Part shown: positions 1-7,193 of the stretch, piece by piece
How positions within the stretch are numbered: the first letter of the stretch is position 1
Layout: every line of letters begins with the position of its first letter
NCBI GenBank assembly: GCA_035399245.1
Contig: DAOPIR010000066.1
Coordinates: forward strand, 1-13,888
Direction of reading: 5' to 3'
Length of the DNA stretch: 13,888 bases
Source: CAXXOK01 sp035399245
GTDB lineage: Bacteria; Bacillota; Clostridia; Christensenellales; Aristaeellaceae
Program-made: the position numbers and the translations under genes
Notes under the pieces: generated by a model
What the model was told of the DNA's origin: nothing
The model's database searches: none
The model's input: only the letters and a program-made list of their open reading frames with translations

Positions 1-151
1 GGCTTACCGACGGCGAAACGCCCAACCGTATCTGCTGGTCGCATCACCTGCATGCGCGCAAAGCGGTGCTGGGGCAGCGGCACCCGCACGGCATTCAGGC
101 TGTGGTGATGCGACCAGCAGATACGGTTGGGCGTTTCGCCGTCGGTAAGCC
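1..151. repeat. 48-bp perfect inverted repeat (arms 1-48 and 104-151)
   Basis: Bases 1-48 are the exact reverse complement of bases 104-151, separated by 55 bp of unique sequence. Both arms lie inside the glutamine synthetase homologue. The 104-151 arm encodes a plausible family segment (R-L-T-D-G-E-T-P-N-R-I-C-W-S-H-H), while the 1-48 arm encodes VMRPADTVGRFAVGK where the family normally has an R-S-P-D-P-x-x-N-P-Y-like segment. This looks like a fold-back chimera or a contig-end assembly artefact rather than a biological hairpin. Confidence 0.9.
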
Positions 152-1025
152 GGTCATAGCTGTTGGGAATAGGGTTCAAAAACAGCGTCATGCCGGCCAG
201 CCGGTTCAGCACGCCGGCCATGGCGGATTTTGCCTCGGGCAAAAGTTCTCCGTTTTCAAGCGTAAACAGGTTTTTGCGATCTTTGAAAAACGCGAAATCC
301 ACCTTAAAGGCATTGCCGAATTCATTCATCAGCGGCTTGGGCATAAACGACGCGCACAGTCCGTAGCGCGTGGCAATGGTGCGCACGGCGTTATGGAACG
401 CCACCAGATGATCGGCGCCGGTCATCGGGTCGGCACGGTGGAAATCAATTTCATTCTGCCCGGGACCGCGCTCGTGATGGCTGACCTCCGGCCGGATGTT
501 CATCGACAGCAGTGTCAGGCTGATCTCCCGGCGCACATCCTCCCCACGGTCCAGCGGCGCGACATCCAGATAGGTGCCGCTGTCCTGCGGACGGTTGGTG
601 ATATGCCCCTGCTCATCGGCCTCAAAGAGGTAAAACTCACACTCCGCGCCAAAGCGAATGGTGTATCCGCGGTCATTTGCCAGATCCTTGGCTTTGCGCA
701 ATATGCCGCGCGTATCGCGCGCATAGGGCTTGCCGTCAGCAGTCAGCACGTCGCAGATCAGGCGGCACACGCGGCCGGCCTGCGGCCGCCACGGCAGAAT
801 GCACAGCGTTTCGGGATCGGGCCGCAGCAGCAGCTCACCCTTCTCGTCGGCCCGGAATCCATCCACCGCCGTCGCGTCAAACGGAACGCCCTGCTCAAAC
901 GCCTCGGCCAGCAAGTCCGGCTGAATGGCGATGTTTTTCAGCTTTCCGAACAGATCGGTAAATGCAAGGCGAACAAACTTGACGTCATTCTCCTCTAAAA
1001 AGTCCATCACTTCTTGCGCTAGCAT
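1..1025 (-). CDS. Glutamine synthetase family protein, C-terminus cut off by window edge; atypical active site
   Basis: Homologue of type I glutamine synthetase (ATP + glutamate + ammonia to glutamine), 341 codons visible. The start at 1025 is set by a GGAGGGG site just upstream. The N-terminal beta-grasp domain has FTDLFGKLKN and FDATAV. The catalytic domain has GAECEF (E128 and E130, usual metal ligands) and SHHERGPGQNEIDF (further metal and substrate residues). After FMPKPL (positions 325-340), however, the usual G-N/S-G-M/L-H-x-N/H motif reads GNAFKVD, so the histidine metal ligand is K241. The usual W-S-x-x-N-R-S segment reads WSHHHSL (W304-L310), so a phosphate-binding arginine is lost. 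The family assignment is firm. Normal glutamine synthesis is doubtful, and a paralogue with another substrate is possible. Codons left of position 49 belong to an inverted duplication and should not be trusted. It lies 35 bp after telA and is probably co-transcribed with it. Confidence 0.85.
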   Translation of the reverse strand, partial: MLAQEVMDFLEENDVKFVRLAFTDLFGKLKNIAIQPDLLAEAFEQGVPFDATAVDGFRADEKGELLLRPDPETLCILPWRPQAGRVCRLICDVLTADGKPYARDTRGILRKAKDLANDRGYTIRFGAECEFYLFEADEQGHITNRPQDSGTYLDVAPLDRGEDVRREISLTLLSMNIRPEVSHHERGPGQNEIDFHRADPMTGADHLVAFHNAVRTIATRYGLCASFMPKPLMNEFGNAFKVDFAFFKDRKNLFTLENGELLPEAKSAMAGVLNRLAGMTLFLNPIPNSYDRLTDGETPNRICWSHHHSLNAVRVPLPQHRFARMQVMRPADTVGRFAVGK

Positions 1026-1060
1026 TGGGTCCCCTCCGTTAATTTAATCGGTCTGTCCGG

Positions 1061-2269
1061 TTAGTCCCGCAGCTCCAAAAGCTTTTGCTTAAGCTGTGTT
1101 TCCAATACAAGCAACTGCTTTTCGGCATCCACGCGCTGCTGGCGGCCTTCCCTTTGCACGGTCATTACGTCGGTAATGGTGTCGATCAAATCCTGATTGG
1201 TTTTGGTCAGCGTCGTGATATCGATAATGCCGCGCTCGGCTTCCTTTGCGGTTTCGATGGTGCCCATCTTGAGCATTTCGGAGTTTTTCTTAAGCAGCTC
1301 GTTGGTCATGTTGGTCACGGCCGTCTGCGCATGAAGCGCCTGTTGGCTGCGGGCAAGGCCCAGCGAGATGACGATCTGGCTCTTCCACAGCGGCAGGGTG
1401 TTGGACAGGGTGGACTGGATGCGTTCCACCAGCAGGCTGTCGTTGTTTTGCAGCAGCCGGATCTGCGGCGCCATCTGCAATGCGACGGTGCGCGTCAGCT
1501 TCAGGTCGTGAAGCTTTTTCTCAAACCGGTCGCACGCCGTGGACAGATCGTTGACGCGCTGGGCGTCCATGGTGTCGCCGCTGGCCTTGGCCTTGGCGCT
1601 CAGCTCCTGCAGCGCGCCGGCGCGAACCTCCTGCAGCCGTTTTTCGCCGGCGACGATGTACATCGTCAGCTCTTTAAAATATTGGGTATTCGTTTCGTAC
1701 AGGTGGTTGAGCATGCTGATGTCCTTGAGCAGCATCCGCTGGTTTTCCTCCAGCGACGTGGCTACCTCGTCCACGTTCACGTCCACCTTTTCATAGCGGT
1801 TTTTAATCTCTTCAAAGTTCTTTTTCGCGTTCCAAAACAGACCGCGGATGCCGGACGGCTTGTCCGCCTCGGTGGAAAAGCCTTTGATTTCGCTGATTAG
1901 CTTTACCAGCATTTCGCCGGTTTCGCCCGTCTGGTCGGTGCGCACGGTTGCCAGCGCGCTGTCCGAAAAATCAGCGACCTTTTTCTGGGCGCTGGCGCCG
2001 TACAGCAGCACATGCTCCGGATTTTCAATATCGATTTTCTTGGAAAACTCTTCGATGGTCTGCTTCTCGGTATCGCTGAGCATGGAGGTATCCAGCTCCT
2101 GCAGCGCTTCCACCGCGGCGGTTTCCACCTTGGCGGTAGGCGCGGTGGCCTTTACCTTTTCAAGCGCCGCAACGGCGTCTTCCAAATCCGCCTTATCCTT
2201 GGCCATCGATTCAGTATCCAGTGTCAATACCGGCATTTCCGCATTCGCGTTCGTGTTTGCATCCGTCAT
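1061..2269 (-). CDS. telA: TelA family (toxic anion resistance) protein, YaaN-like
   Basis: A 402-residue, mostly helical soluble protein. It matches the TelA/YaaN family in length and in typical stretches such as LPLWKSQIVISLGLARSQQALHAQ replaced gradually by long helices: note LPLWKSQIVISLGLARSQ near residues 290-310 and the ending with a Q/K/L-rich helix. The family was named for tellurite resistance and is tied to envelope stress and antimicrobial tolerance; its biochemistry is unknown. The first 60 residues are acidic and Ala-rich and less conserved. The start at 2269 has an AAGGAGG site with good spacing. It follows xpaC by 23 bp, the same partnership as xpaC-yaaN in Bacillus subtilis, and is followed by the glutamine synthetase homologue. 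No promoter is visible in the short gaps, so the three genes are probably one transcript. Confidence 0.85.
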   Translation of the reverse strand: MTDANTNANAEMPVLTLDTESMAKDKADLEDAVAALEKVKATAPTAKVETAAVEALQELDTSMLSDTEKQTIEEFSKKIDIENPEHVLLYGASAQKKVADFSDSALATVRTDQTGETGEMLVKLISEIKGFSTEADKPSGIRGLFWNAKKNFEEIKNRYEKVDVNVDEVATSLEENQRMLLKDISMLNHLYETNTQYFKELTMYIVAGEKRLQEVRAGALQELSAKAKASGDTMDAQRVNDLSTACDRFEKKLHDLKLTRTVALQMAPQIRLLQNNDSLLVERIQSTLSNTLPLWKSQIVISLGLARSQQALHAQTAVTNMTNELLKKNSEMLKMGTIETAKEAERGIIDITTLTKTNQDLIDTITDVMTVQREGRQQRVDAEKQLLVLETQLKQKLLELRD

Positions 2270-2292
2270 AATTTTGCCTCCTTATATTCCTG

Positions 2293-3123
2293 TTATCCTT
2301 CAATCTGCTGCGCCTGCGACCCGTTGGACACCGTTGCGGCCTGCTGCTGTGCCTGCGGTGCGGCAGCCTGCGCCCTTTGGTCCACGGCGGCGTTGATCTC
2401 CGCCGCGCGCCGGGCCTGGTCAGCAGCCATCTGAAGTTCCGTTTCGGTTAATCCGTCGCGCTTGAGCATTTGCTCGAGCACATCGATATCGGTGGTAATA
2501 TCCAGTACATCGTCCTGATACAGCTTATTGAGCAGCTTCTGGCAGCCCTTGATCACCGTACCCAACGCATCGTCGATACGCTGGCGGGCCTCGATAATCT
2601 CGCTTCCGCCGATGCCGCGCTCGCTGATAACACGGTATGTCGATACGATTTTCAGCGTCGTGGGCAGATAATACTCCATAAACTTGCGGATCTGCGGCGC
2701 TTTTTCGGGCTTATCGTGCACTGTGCGGAAGATCTCCCCGCACAGGATTTCCAGCTGCGCCAGCTTATCGGTCAGCAGTGCGTCGGGAATCTTAAGGTTC
2801 TCTTCGCGGATGCGCTCGATATACTTCTGCCCCTTGTCCAGCAGCGTATCCACCTCGGTGTTGCCTGTTTTTTCCACAGGCGGGGCTGCCACAGGCATGG
2901 CTTGCCGTGCCTTGCGCTCTTTGCTCTGGTTGTTGTTCGCCTTCAAATCAAGCCCGGGGGCCATGGAGCGAACAATGGAGCTCACCAGCCCCGCCACGAT
3001 CAGGCCGACAATCAGGCCGCCGCCGTGCGAAAACAATAAATACAGCACAAAAGTAATCGCAAACGCCATGCTTCCGGCTTTTCTTGCTTTTGTCTGTCTT
3101 GCTTTTTTAGAATGATTGCTCAT
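2293..3123 (-). CDS. xpaC: XpaC-like membrane protein (5-bromo-4-chloroindolyl phosphate hydrolysis family)
   Basis: 276 residues. I chose the ATG at 3123 because GAGGAG lies 7 bases upstream; the longer reading frame to 3207 has no such site and covers the likely promoter. The N-terminus is very basic (SNHSKKARQTKARKAG). A hydrophobic hairpin follows at roughly residues 17-50 (FAITFVLYLLF, then a Gly-rich LIVGLIVAGLV), then a cytosolic helical domain with YIERIREENLKIPD and KFMEYYLPTTLKIVSTY, typical of the XpaC family. The last 45 residues are low-complexity, rich in Ala and Gln. The family name comes from an indicator-dye phenotype, and the real role is unknown. The conserved neighbour TelA suggests a membrane-anchored partner for it. 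First gene of the minus-strand operon. Confidence 0.8.
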   Translation of the reverse strand: MSNHSKKARQTKARKAGSMAFAITFVLYLLFSHGGGLIVGLIVAGLVSSIVRSMAPGLDLKANNNQSKERKARQAMPVAAPPVEKTGNTEVDTLLDKGQKYIERIREENLKIPDALLTDKLAQLEILCGEIFRTVHDKPEKAPQIRKFMEYYLPTTLKIVSTYRVISERGIGGSEIIEARQRIDDALGTVIKGCQKLLNKLYQDDVLDITTDIDVLEQMLKRDGLTETELQMAADQARRAAEINAAVDQRAQAAAPQAQQQAATVSNGSQAQQIEG

Positions 3124-3173
3124 GTTTTCTCCTCTGTTTTTTCCCAATCGGCTTGCTTTCGTTTGCCTTCCAA

Positions 3174-3182
3174 AGTATAGCA
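3174..3182 (-). promoter_or_regulatory. Possible extended -10 promoter for xpaC-telA-glutamine synthetase operon
   Basis: On the minus strand TGCTATACT (TGn plus a TATACT hexamer) lies about 50 bases upstream of the xpaC start. No good -35 is seen at 16-18 bp, so recognition would rest on the extended -10. Weak evidence. Confidence 0.4.
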
Positions 3183-3355
3183 TATTCCTTGAAGCAAGAA
3201 AAGACAAAACGCTTCAAATCTGCTGAGGAAAGGATGAACGCAACATTAGAATGCTCTGTGGCCGCATTCGGCGTGCCGATTGCCAAGGCAAGGCAAGGCT
3301 TGCTGTGCGCTGTGTTTTCCTGTTTTAACGGACGCTAAACCCTTGCTGCGTTTCG

Positions 3356-3384
3356 TTGACAATCCCCCGCCGTTGGCTTATGAT
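3356..3384 (+). promoter_or_regulatory. Sigma-A type promoter of the kor operon
   Basis: TTGACA at 3356-3361, a 17-base spacer, and TATGAT at 3379-3384. Transcription would start near 3391, about 40 bases before korD, with an AGGGAGG ribosome site at 3416-3422. The near-consensus match suggests strong housekeeping expression. Confidence 0.8.
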
Positions 3385-3429
3385 AAACATCGAATAACAC
3401 TTGCTCAGCACAGGAAGGGAGGCGGAACA

Positions 3430-3636
3430 ATGGCTTCGGTCACCGTCAAGGAAGATGTTTGCAAAGGTTGCGGCCTGTGCGTGGATGCCTGCCCGAAAAA
3501 CATTATGCGGCTGGACGTTACGCACATTAATAAGAAGGGTTACCACATCGCATACTGCGCCGTGCCGGACGAATGCATCGGCTGCGCGTTTTGCGCCATG
3601 ATGTGTCCCGATGTGGCAATTACCGTAGAGAAATGA
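3430..3636 (+). CDS. korD: 2-oxoacid:ferredoxin oxidoreductase, delta (ferredoxin-like) subunit
   Basis: 68-residue ferredoxin-type protein with two [4Fe-4S] motifs: CKGCGLCVDACP (residues 11-22) and CIGCAFCAMMCP further on. It passes electrons between the thiamine-diphosphate site of the catalytic subunits and external ferredoxin. The start at 3430 has AGGGAGG upstream, whereas the longer frame from 3280 would include the promoter. It is first in a D-A-B-C operon, the usual order for the four-subunit 2-oxoglutarate or branched-chain 2-oxoacid enzymes. The cluster motifs are certain. The substrate of the complex cannot be read from this subunit. Confidence 0.9.
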   Translation: MASVTVKEDVCKGCGLCVDACPKNIMRLDVTHINKKGYHIAYCAVPDECIGCAFCAMMCPDVAITVEK

Positions 3637-3666
3637 TCACGGCATGGGCCGGGAAGGAAAGAATGC

Positions 3667-5529
3667 ATGAAGAAACTCATGAAGGGGAATGAAGCGATCG
3701 CCGAGGCGGCCATCCAGGCCGGATGTAAATTTTTCTTCGGCTATCCCATCACCCCGCAAAATGAAATCCCCGAATATATGTCCAGGCGTCTGCCGCAGGT
3801 AGGCGGCTGTTTTCTGCAAGCGGAAAGCGAAGTTGCCGCGATTAACATGGTATACGGCGCAGGCGGCGCGGGTGCGCGCGTGATGACCAGCTCCTCCAGC
3901 CCCGGAATCAGCTTAAAACAGGAAGGTATCAGCTATATTGCCGGCGCTGAGGTGCCCTGCGTGATCGTGAACATCGTGCGCGGCGGCCCGGGCCTGGGCG
4001 GCATCCAGCCTGCGCAGAGCGACTATTATCAGGCCACGCGCGGCGGCGGGCACGGCGATTACCGCTTGTGCGTGCTGGCGCCTTCCAGCGTGCAGGAGGC
4101 CGTAGACCTGACCAAAAAAGCCTTTGCCATTGCCGATCACTACCGCAATCCCGTGATGGTGCTGGGCGACGGCATGATCGGCCAGATGATGGAGCCCGTG
4201 GACATGGAAAAGACGGCCAATACGCCGGACATCCGCCCTGTAAAGCCGTGGGCGGCCGACGGCCATGTGCCCACACCGGAGCGTCCGCGCTCGATCATCA
4301 ACAGCCTGTATATCGATCCCAAGGTGCTCGAGCAGCACTGCCTGCGCCTGGAAGCCAAGTACCAGACCATCGCCGAAAACGAGTGCGATTGGCAGGAAGA
4401 AATGCTCGACGACGCCGAGATCGTGCTCGTGGCCTACGGCACCACCAGCCGCATCTGCCGCAGCGCCATGCGCAAGTGCCGCGAGGAGGGCATCAAGGTC
4501 GGGCTTCTGCGCCCGATCACCGTGTGGCCCTTCCCCACTGAGGCTATCCGCAGAACCATCCCCACAGCCAAGCACTACCTGACGGTGGAAATGAGCACCG
4601 GCCAGATGGTGGAAGACGTGCGCCTTGCCGTGGAGGGCAAGCGCCCCGTACATTTTTACGGGCGTACGGGCGGCATGGTGCCTGCGGTGTCCGAAATCAT
4701 CGCGGAAATCAAAAAGTATGCCGGCGTGAAGGCTGCTGATGACAGCGCCGGCGAAGCCGACGAAATCGATCTCAACCGTGTGCTGAAAGCCACCGCGGAC
4801 AAAACGATGCAGATGATGAAGGAGGCAAAGAAAATGTTTGATGAATCTTCGTTTGATGAAATTGAAGTGAAGTTCAAAGCAACGCTTGGCAAAATGAAGC
4901 AGAAGCTGCAGGAAGCCGGCGACAAAATCGATGAAACCTCCTCGGATGAAATGAAGCAGAAGGTTAAGCGTGCCGCCGAAACCATGACGCAGCGCATGAA
5001 GGAAGCCGCCAAAAAGATGGAGCAGACCATCGACGCCGCCGGTAAAAAGTACGATTCCGCCCCGCTAGACGAAATCGAGGCCGACTTGGACCAGGCTGCC
5101 AGCGAGCTGGATCAGGCGGTGGAAGAAGCTGAAAAGGCAATGGACGAAGCGGTGAACGATACCGCGGCCCAGCCCGATGAGCCAAAGGCCGAAGCGGCGC
5201 AGGAAACCGCCGATACAGCGGATACAAAGCCCGACGGCACAACCCTGGAGGATATCGGAAAGACGCTGGAAGCCGCTGCCAAGGCAATGGAAGAAAAATT
5301 CTCCGAAGCCGGCAAAAAGATTGACGAGCTGCTCAGCAATCCCGAAACGCAGCAAAAGGCGGAGGACGCGGGAAAGCAGATCGGTGATTTTCTCGACCGC
5401 ACCGGCAAGAGCGTTACCGGCGGCTTTGAAACCTTTATGAAGATCGTTAACCATGCCGCGGAAACCGTGAAAAGCGATCTGAAAGACCGCAATAAATCCG
5501 ACAATTCGCAGGATAAGGAGGACGAGTAA
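3667..5529 (+). CDS. korA: 2-oxoacid:ferredoxin oxidoreductase alpha subunit with a long novel C-terminal tail
   Basis: 620 residues, whereas KorA/VorB proteins are normally about 350-380. Residues 1-353 form a complete alpha subunit: the pyrimidine-binding region with GYPITPQNEIPEYM and QAESEVAAINMVYGAGGAGAR, the SSSSPGISLKQEG loop, and the transketolase C-terminal-like domain ending in GGMVPAVSEIIAEIKKY. It acts with KorB to convert a 2-oxoacid plus CoA to acyl-CoA, CO2 and reduced ferredoxin; the substrate could be 2-oxoglutarate, 2-oxoisovalerate or another acid. Residues 354-620 are an unrelated Lys/Glu/Ala/Asp/Met-rich helical tail with loose repeats of about 30 residues, a Pro/Thr/Ala/Asp linker near residues 500-525, and a highly charged end. 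A GGGAAGGAAAG region precedes the ATG. The tail resembles late-embryogenesis-abundant or apolipoprotein-like amphipathic helices only in composition. I do not recognise it. Confidence 0.9.
   Translation: MKKLMKGNEAIAEAAIQAGCKFFFGYPITPQNEIPEYMSRRLPQVGGCFLQAESEVAAINMVYGAGGAGARVMTSSSSPGISLKQEGISYIAGAEVPCVIVNIVRGGPGLGGIQPAQSDYYQATRGGGHGDYRLCVLAPSSVQEAVDLTKKAFAIADHYRNPVMVLGDGMIGQMMEPVDMEKTANTPDIRPVKPWAADGHVPTPERPRSIINSLYIDPKVLEQHCLRLEAKYQTIAENECDWQEEMLDDAEIVLVAYGTTSRICRSAMRKCREEGIKVGLLRPITVWPFPTEAIRRTIPTAKHYLTVEMSTGQMVEDVRLAVEGKRPVHFYGRTGGMVPAVSEIIAEIKKYAGVKAADDSAGEADEIDLNRVLKATADKTMQMMKEAKKMFDESSFDEIEVKFKATLGKMKQKLQEAGDKIDETSSDEMKQKVKRAAETMTQRMKEAAKKMEQTIDAAGKKYDSAPLDEIEADLDQAASELDQAVEEAEKAMDEAVNDTAAQPDEPKAEAAQETADTADTKPDGTTLEDIGKTLEAAAKAMEEKFSEAGKKIDELLSNPETQQKAEDAGKQIGDFLDRTGKSVTGGFETFMKIVNHAAETVKSDLKDRNKSDNSQDKEDE
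4728..5526 (+). other. KorA tail-coding region (residues 354-620), repetitive charged helix
   Basis: Coding segment for the non-catalytic extension. Related units of roughly 30 residues can be followed by eye: DKTMQMMKEAKKMFDESSFD, then LGKMKQKLQEAGDKIDETSS, then ETMTQRMKEAAKKMEQTIDA, then the weaker SELDQAVEEAEKAMDEAV, and after the linker AAAKAMEEKFSEAGKKIDEL. The last 45 residues include GKSVTGGFETFMKIVNHAAE, more hydrophobic than the rest. There are no Cys, no Trp and few aromatic residues. An AAGGAGG-like ribosome site inside this region could allow separate translation from 4834. Confidence 0.75.
4819..4836 (+). promoter_or_regulatory. Internal Shine-Dalgarno and in-frame ATG inside korA
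   Basis: AAGGAGG at 4819-4825 is followed after 8 bases by ATG at 4834-4836, in frame with korA (Met390). Translation from here would give a 231-residue protein consisting only of the tail. The match is as good as the real gene starts in this window, but AAGGAGG can also arise by chance from Lys-Glu codons. Confidence 0.4.
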
Positions 5530-5530
5530 C

Positions 5531-6271
5531 TTGAGCGTTGTATTTGAAAAGTCCAAACTCCTGTGTGAAAAACCTTTCCACTATTGCCCCGGCTGTACAC
5601 ACGGCATCATTCACCGCCTGGTGGCGGAATCGCTGGAGGAGCTGGGCATCGGCGATACGGCCATCGGCGTCGCGCCGGTCGGCTGCGCGGTGTTTGCCTA
5701 TGAGTATTTCAACTGCGATATGATGGAAGCCTCGCACGGCCGCGCGCCTGCCGTGGCAACCGGCATCAAGCGCGTGTGCCCCGATAAGGCTGTGTTTACC
5801 TATCAGGGCGACGGCGACCTGGCCTCCATCGGCGCCGCCGAGATCGTACACGCGGCCACACGCGGCGAGAAAATCACCGTGATCTTTGTCAACAATGCCA
5901 TTTACGGCATGACCGGCGGCCAGATGGCCCCCACCACCCTGCCGGGCCAGATTACTACCACCAGCCCCTACGGGCGCGATGTAAACCATTGCGGCTATCC
6001 CGTGCCGGTGAGCGAAATGCTGTCCACGCTGGAAGGATCGGCGTATATCGAGCGCGTGAGCGTACACGATGTCAAGCATGTGCGCGCAGCCAAAGCCGCC
6101 ATCAAAAAGGCCTTTTCCGTGCAGATGGAAGGCAAGGGCTTTACGATGGTGGAAGTGCTGTCCACCTGCCCCACCAACTGGGGCCTGTCACCCAAAGAAG
6201 CGCTGAAGTGGCTGGAGGATAACATGATCCCCGCCTATCCCCTGGGCGTATTTAAGGGAGGCGACCGGTAA
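5531..6271 (+). CDS. korB: 2-oxoacid:ferredoxin oxidoreductase beta (thiamine diphosphate-binding) subunit
   Basis: 246 residues, normal for KorB/VorA. It binds thiamine diphosphate and Mg2+ through GDGDLASIG with NNAIYGMTGGQ downstream, and has the N-terminal HYCPGCTHG motif typical of this subunit. It forms the catalytic centre with KorA. It starts with TTG at 5531, one base after the korA stop codon, using AAGGAGG within the end of korA (5515-5521), so translation is probably coupled to korA. The stop overlaps the start of korC by one base. The GRDVNHCGYPVPVSEMLSTL segment follows the active-site region as usual. The substrate is not determined by motif alone. Confidence 0.92.
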   Translation: MSVVFEKSKLLCEKPFHYCPGCTHGIIHRLVAESLEELGIGDTAIGVAPVGCAVFAYEYFNCDMMEASHGRAPAVATGIKRVCPDKAVFTYQGDGDLASIGAAEIVHAATRGEKITVIFVNNAIYGMTGGQMAPTTLPGQITTTSPYGRDVNHCGYPVPVSEMLSTLEGSAYIERVSVHDVKHVRAAKAAIKKAFSVQMEGKGFTMVEVLSTCPTNWGLSPKEALKWLEDNMIPAYPLGVFKGGDR

Positions 6272-6807
6272 TGGAAAAGCAATTTTTAATCGCAGGTTTC
6301 GGCGGACAGGGTGTGCTTTTGATCGGGCAGCTGATTGCCAAGTCCGCCATGCTGGAGGGCAATGAGGTAAGCTGGATGCCCAGCTACGGCCCCGAGATGC
6401 GCGGCGGCGAAGCCAACTGTGCCGTGGTGGTCAGCGACGAGGCGATCGGCTCTCCGCTGGTGAGTGAGCCGCCGATTCTTGTGGCGATGAACAAGCCCAG
6501 CCTTTTGAAGTTTATGCCCAAGATGCCCAAGGGCGGGCTGCTTTTGTATAACTCCTCCCTGATCGAAAATCCCGAGCTGCGCGACGATATCACCGTAATC
6601 GCCGTGCCCTGCAACGCGATTGCCGAATCCCTCAAGGTACCGCGCGTAGCCAACATGGTAATGCTGGGCGCGCTGCAGGCCGCCACCAAGGCGTTTTCCG
6701 ACGAAAGCCTGCAAACCGTGATGGTAACCTGGCTCGGCGAAAAAAAGGCGCATCTGCTGGATGTAAACAAGCAGGCGCTGGGCATGGGCAAGGCTGTGGT
6801 GCAGTAA
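6271..6807 (+). CDS. korC: 2-oxoacid:ferredoxin oxidoreductase gamma subunit
   Basis: 178 residues, the usual size of the gamma subunit. It opens with the family signature FLIAGFGGQGVLLIGQLIAK, followed by SWMPSYGPEMRGGEANCAVV. This domain completes the four-chain enzyme and is thought to contribute to CoA binding. The ATG at 6271 overlaps the korB stop (TAATG), and AAGGGAGG lies a few bases upstream within korB. Last gene of the operon, followed by two terminator-like hairpins. Confidence 0.92.
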   Translation: MEKQFLIAGFGGQGVLLIGQLIAKSAMLEGNEVSWMPSYGPEMRGGEANCAVVVSDEAIGSPLVSEPPILVAMNKPSLLKFMPKMPKGGLLLYNSSLIENPELRDDITVIAVPCNAIAESLKVPRVANMVMLGALQAATKAFSDESLQTVMVTWLGEKKAHLLDVNKQALGMGKAVVQ

Positions 6808-6853
6808 AGCCAAGGTCCTGCCAGCAAAAGCATACGATCTATCCCAACAGCTT

Positions 6854-6895
6854 CATCCCCGGCCGCATGATATGCCGCCGGGGATGGTTTTATAT
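6854..6895 (+). terminator. Intrinsic terminator after korC
   Basis: A 10-bp stem CATCCCCGGC / GCCGGGGATG (6854-6863 with 6877-6886), a 13-base loop, and a T-rich TTTTATAT tail. Confidence 0.75.
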
Positions 6896-6903
6896 GCAGA
6901 CAG

Positions 6904-6963
6904 CCATACCGCCGGCTTACCGAAAACCGGAAGCGGCGGTATGGTCCCCTTTTCGTTCTTTTT
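6904..6963 (+). terminator. Second tandem hairpin / terminator after korC
   Basis: Stem CCATACCGCC / GGCGGTATGG (6904-6913 with 6935-6944). The inner GCTT/AAGC and CCG/CGG pairings make a long hairpin, followed by a T/C-rich run with TTTT and TTCTTTTT. Probably a backup terminator. Confidence 0.6.
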
Positions 6964-7125
6964 CCCTAATTTATACACTTTCATTTCCTGTGGTCCGAAG
7001 ATTTTGAATCGTACCGGAATGCCTATTCTGGTTGATATTTAACCGTTTCCCATCCTTAGGCTGTTCCTGGATTTCAGGTTGCAATTCTGCTTGCATGATC
7101 GTTTTTGTGTTATCTTATGACAATA

Positions 7126-7193
7126 TTGTATGATTGACAAAAAAAGAAATAATCTTGTATGATAATGGCATATCCTATACTATGCTTGTATGA
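7126..7193 (+). repeat. Three direct copies of TTGTATGA around the ABC operon promoter
   Basis: Copies at 7126-7133, 7155-7162 and 7186-7193, spaced 29 and 31 bases, about three helical turns. The first abuts the -35, the second overlaps the -10, and the third lies just after the expected transcription start. The arrangement suits a regulator binding one DNA face, but copies two and one partly reflect promoter-like sequence. Confidence 0.5.
7134..7163 (+). promoter_or_regulatory. Sigma-A type promoter for the ABC transporter operon
   Basis: TTGACA at 7134-7139, an 18-base spacer that includes an A-run, and TATGAT at 7158-7163. A second possible -10, GATAAT, overlaps at 7161-7166. The transcript would start near 7170, leaving a leader of roughly 270 bases. 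Confidence 0.75.

Larger units (their letters stand above)
3124..3429. other. Divergent intergenic region between xpaC and korD
   Basis: 306 bp without a supported gene. It holds the presumed xpaC promoter (3174-3182, minus strand), the korD promoter (3356-3384) and the ribosome binding sites of both operons. The middle part (3190-3350) shows no recognisable regulatory RNA. It includes a possible 34-codon frame (3234-3338, AGGA five bases before its ATG) that I do not recognise and do not call as a gene. Confidence 0.6.

Noticed and set aside
66..998. Plus-strand open frame opposite the glutamine synthetase homologue
   Set aside because: Antisense shadow; the minus strand encodes a clear family protein with a ribosome site.
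3234..3338. Small plus-strand frame of 34 codons between xpaC and korD
   Set aside because: It has an AGGA before its ATG, but no recognisable sequence or membrane pattern and no clear promoter of its own; it fits chance.
5065..5600. Minus-strand frames opposite the korA tail, which might argue the tail is really an antisense gene
   Set aside because: The plus frame continues korA without interruption, ends at the korB ribosome site and has regular charged-helix periodicity; the minus frames look like complements of it.
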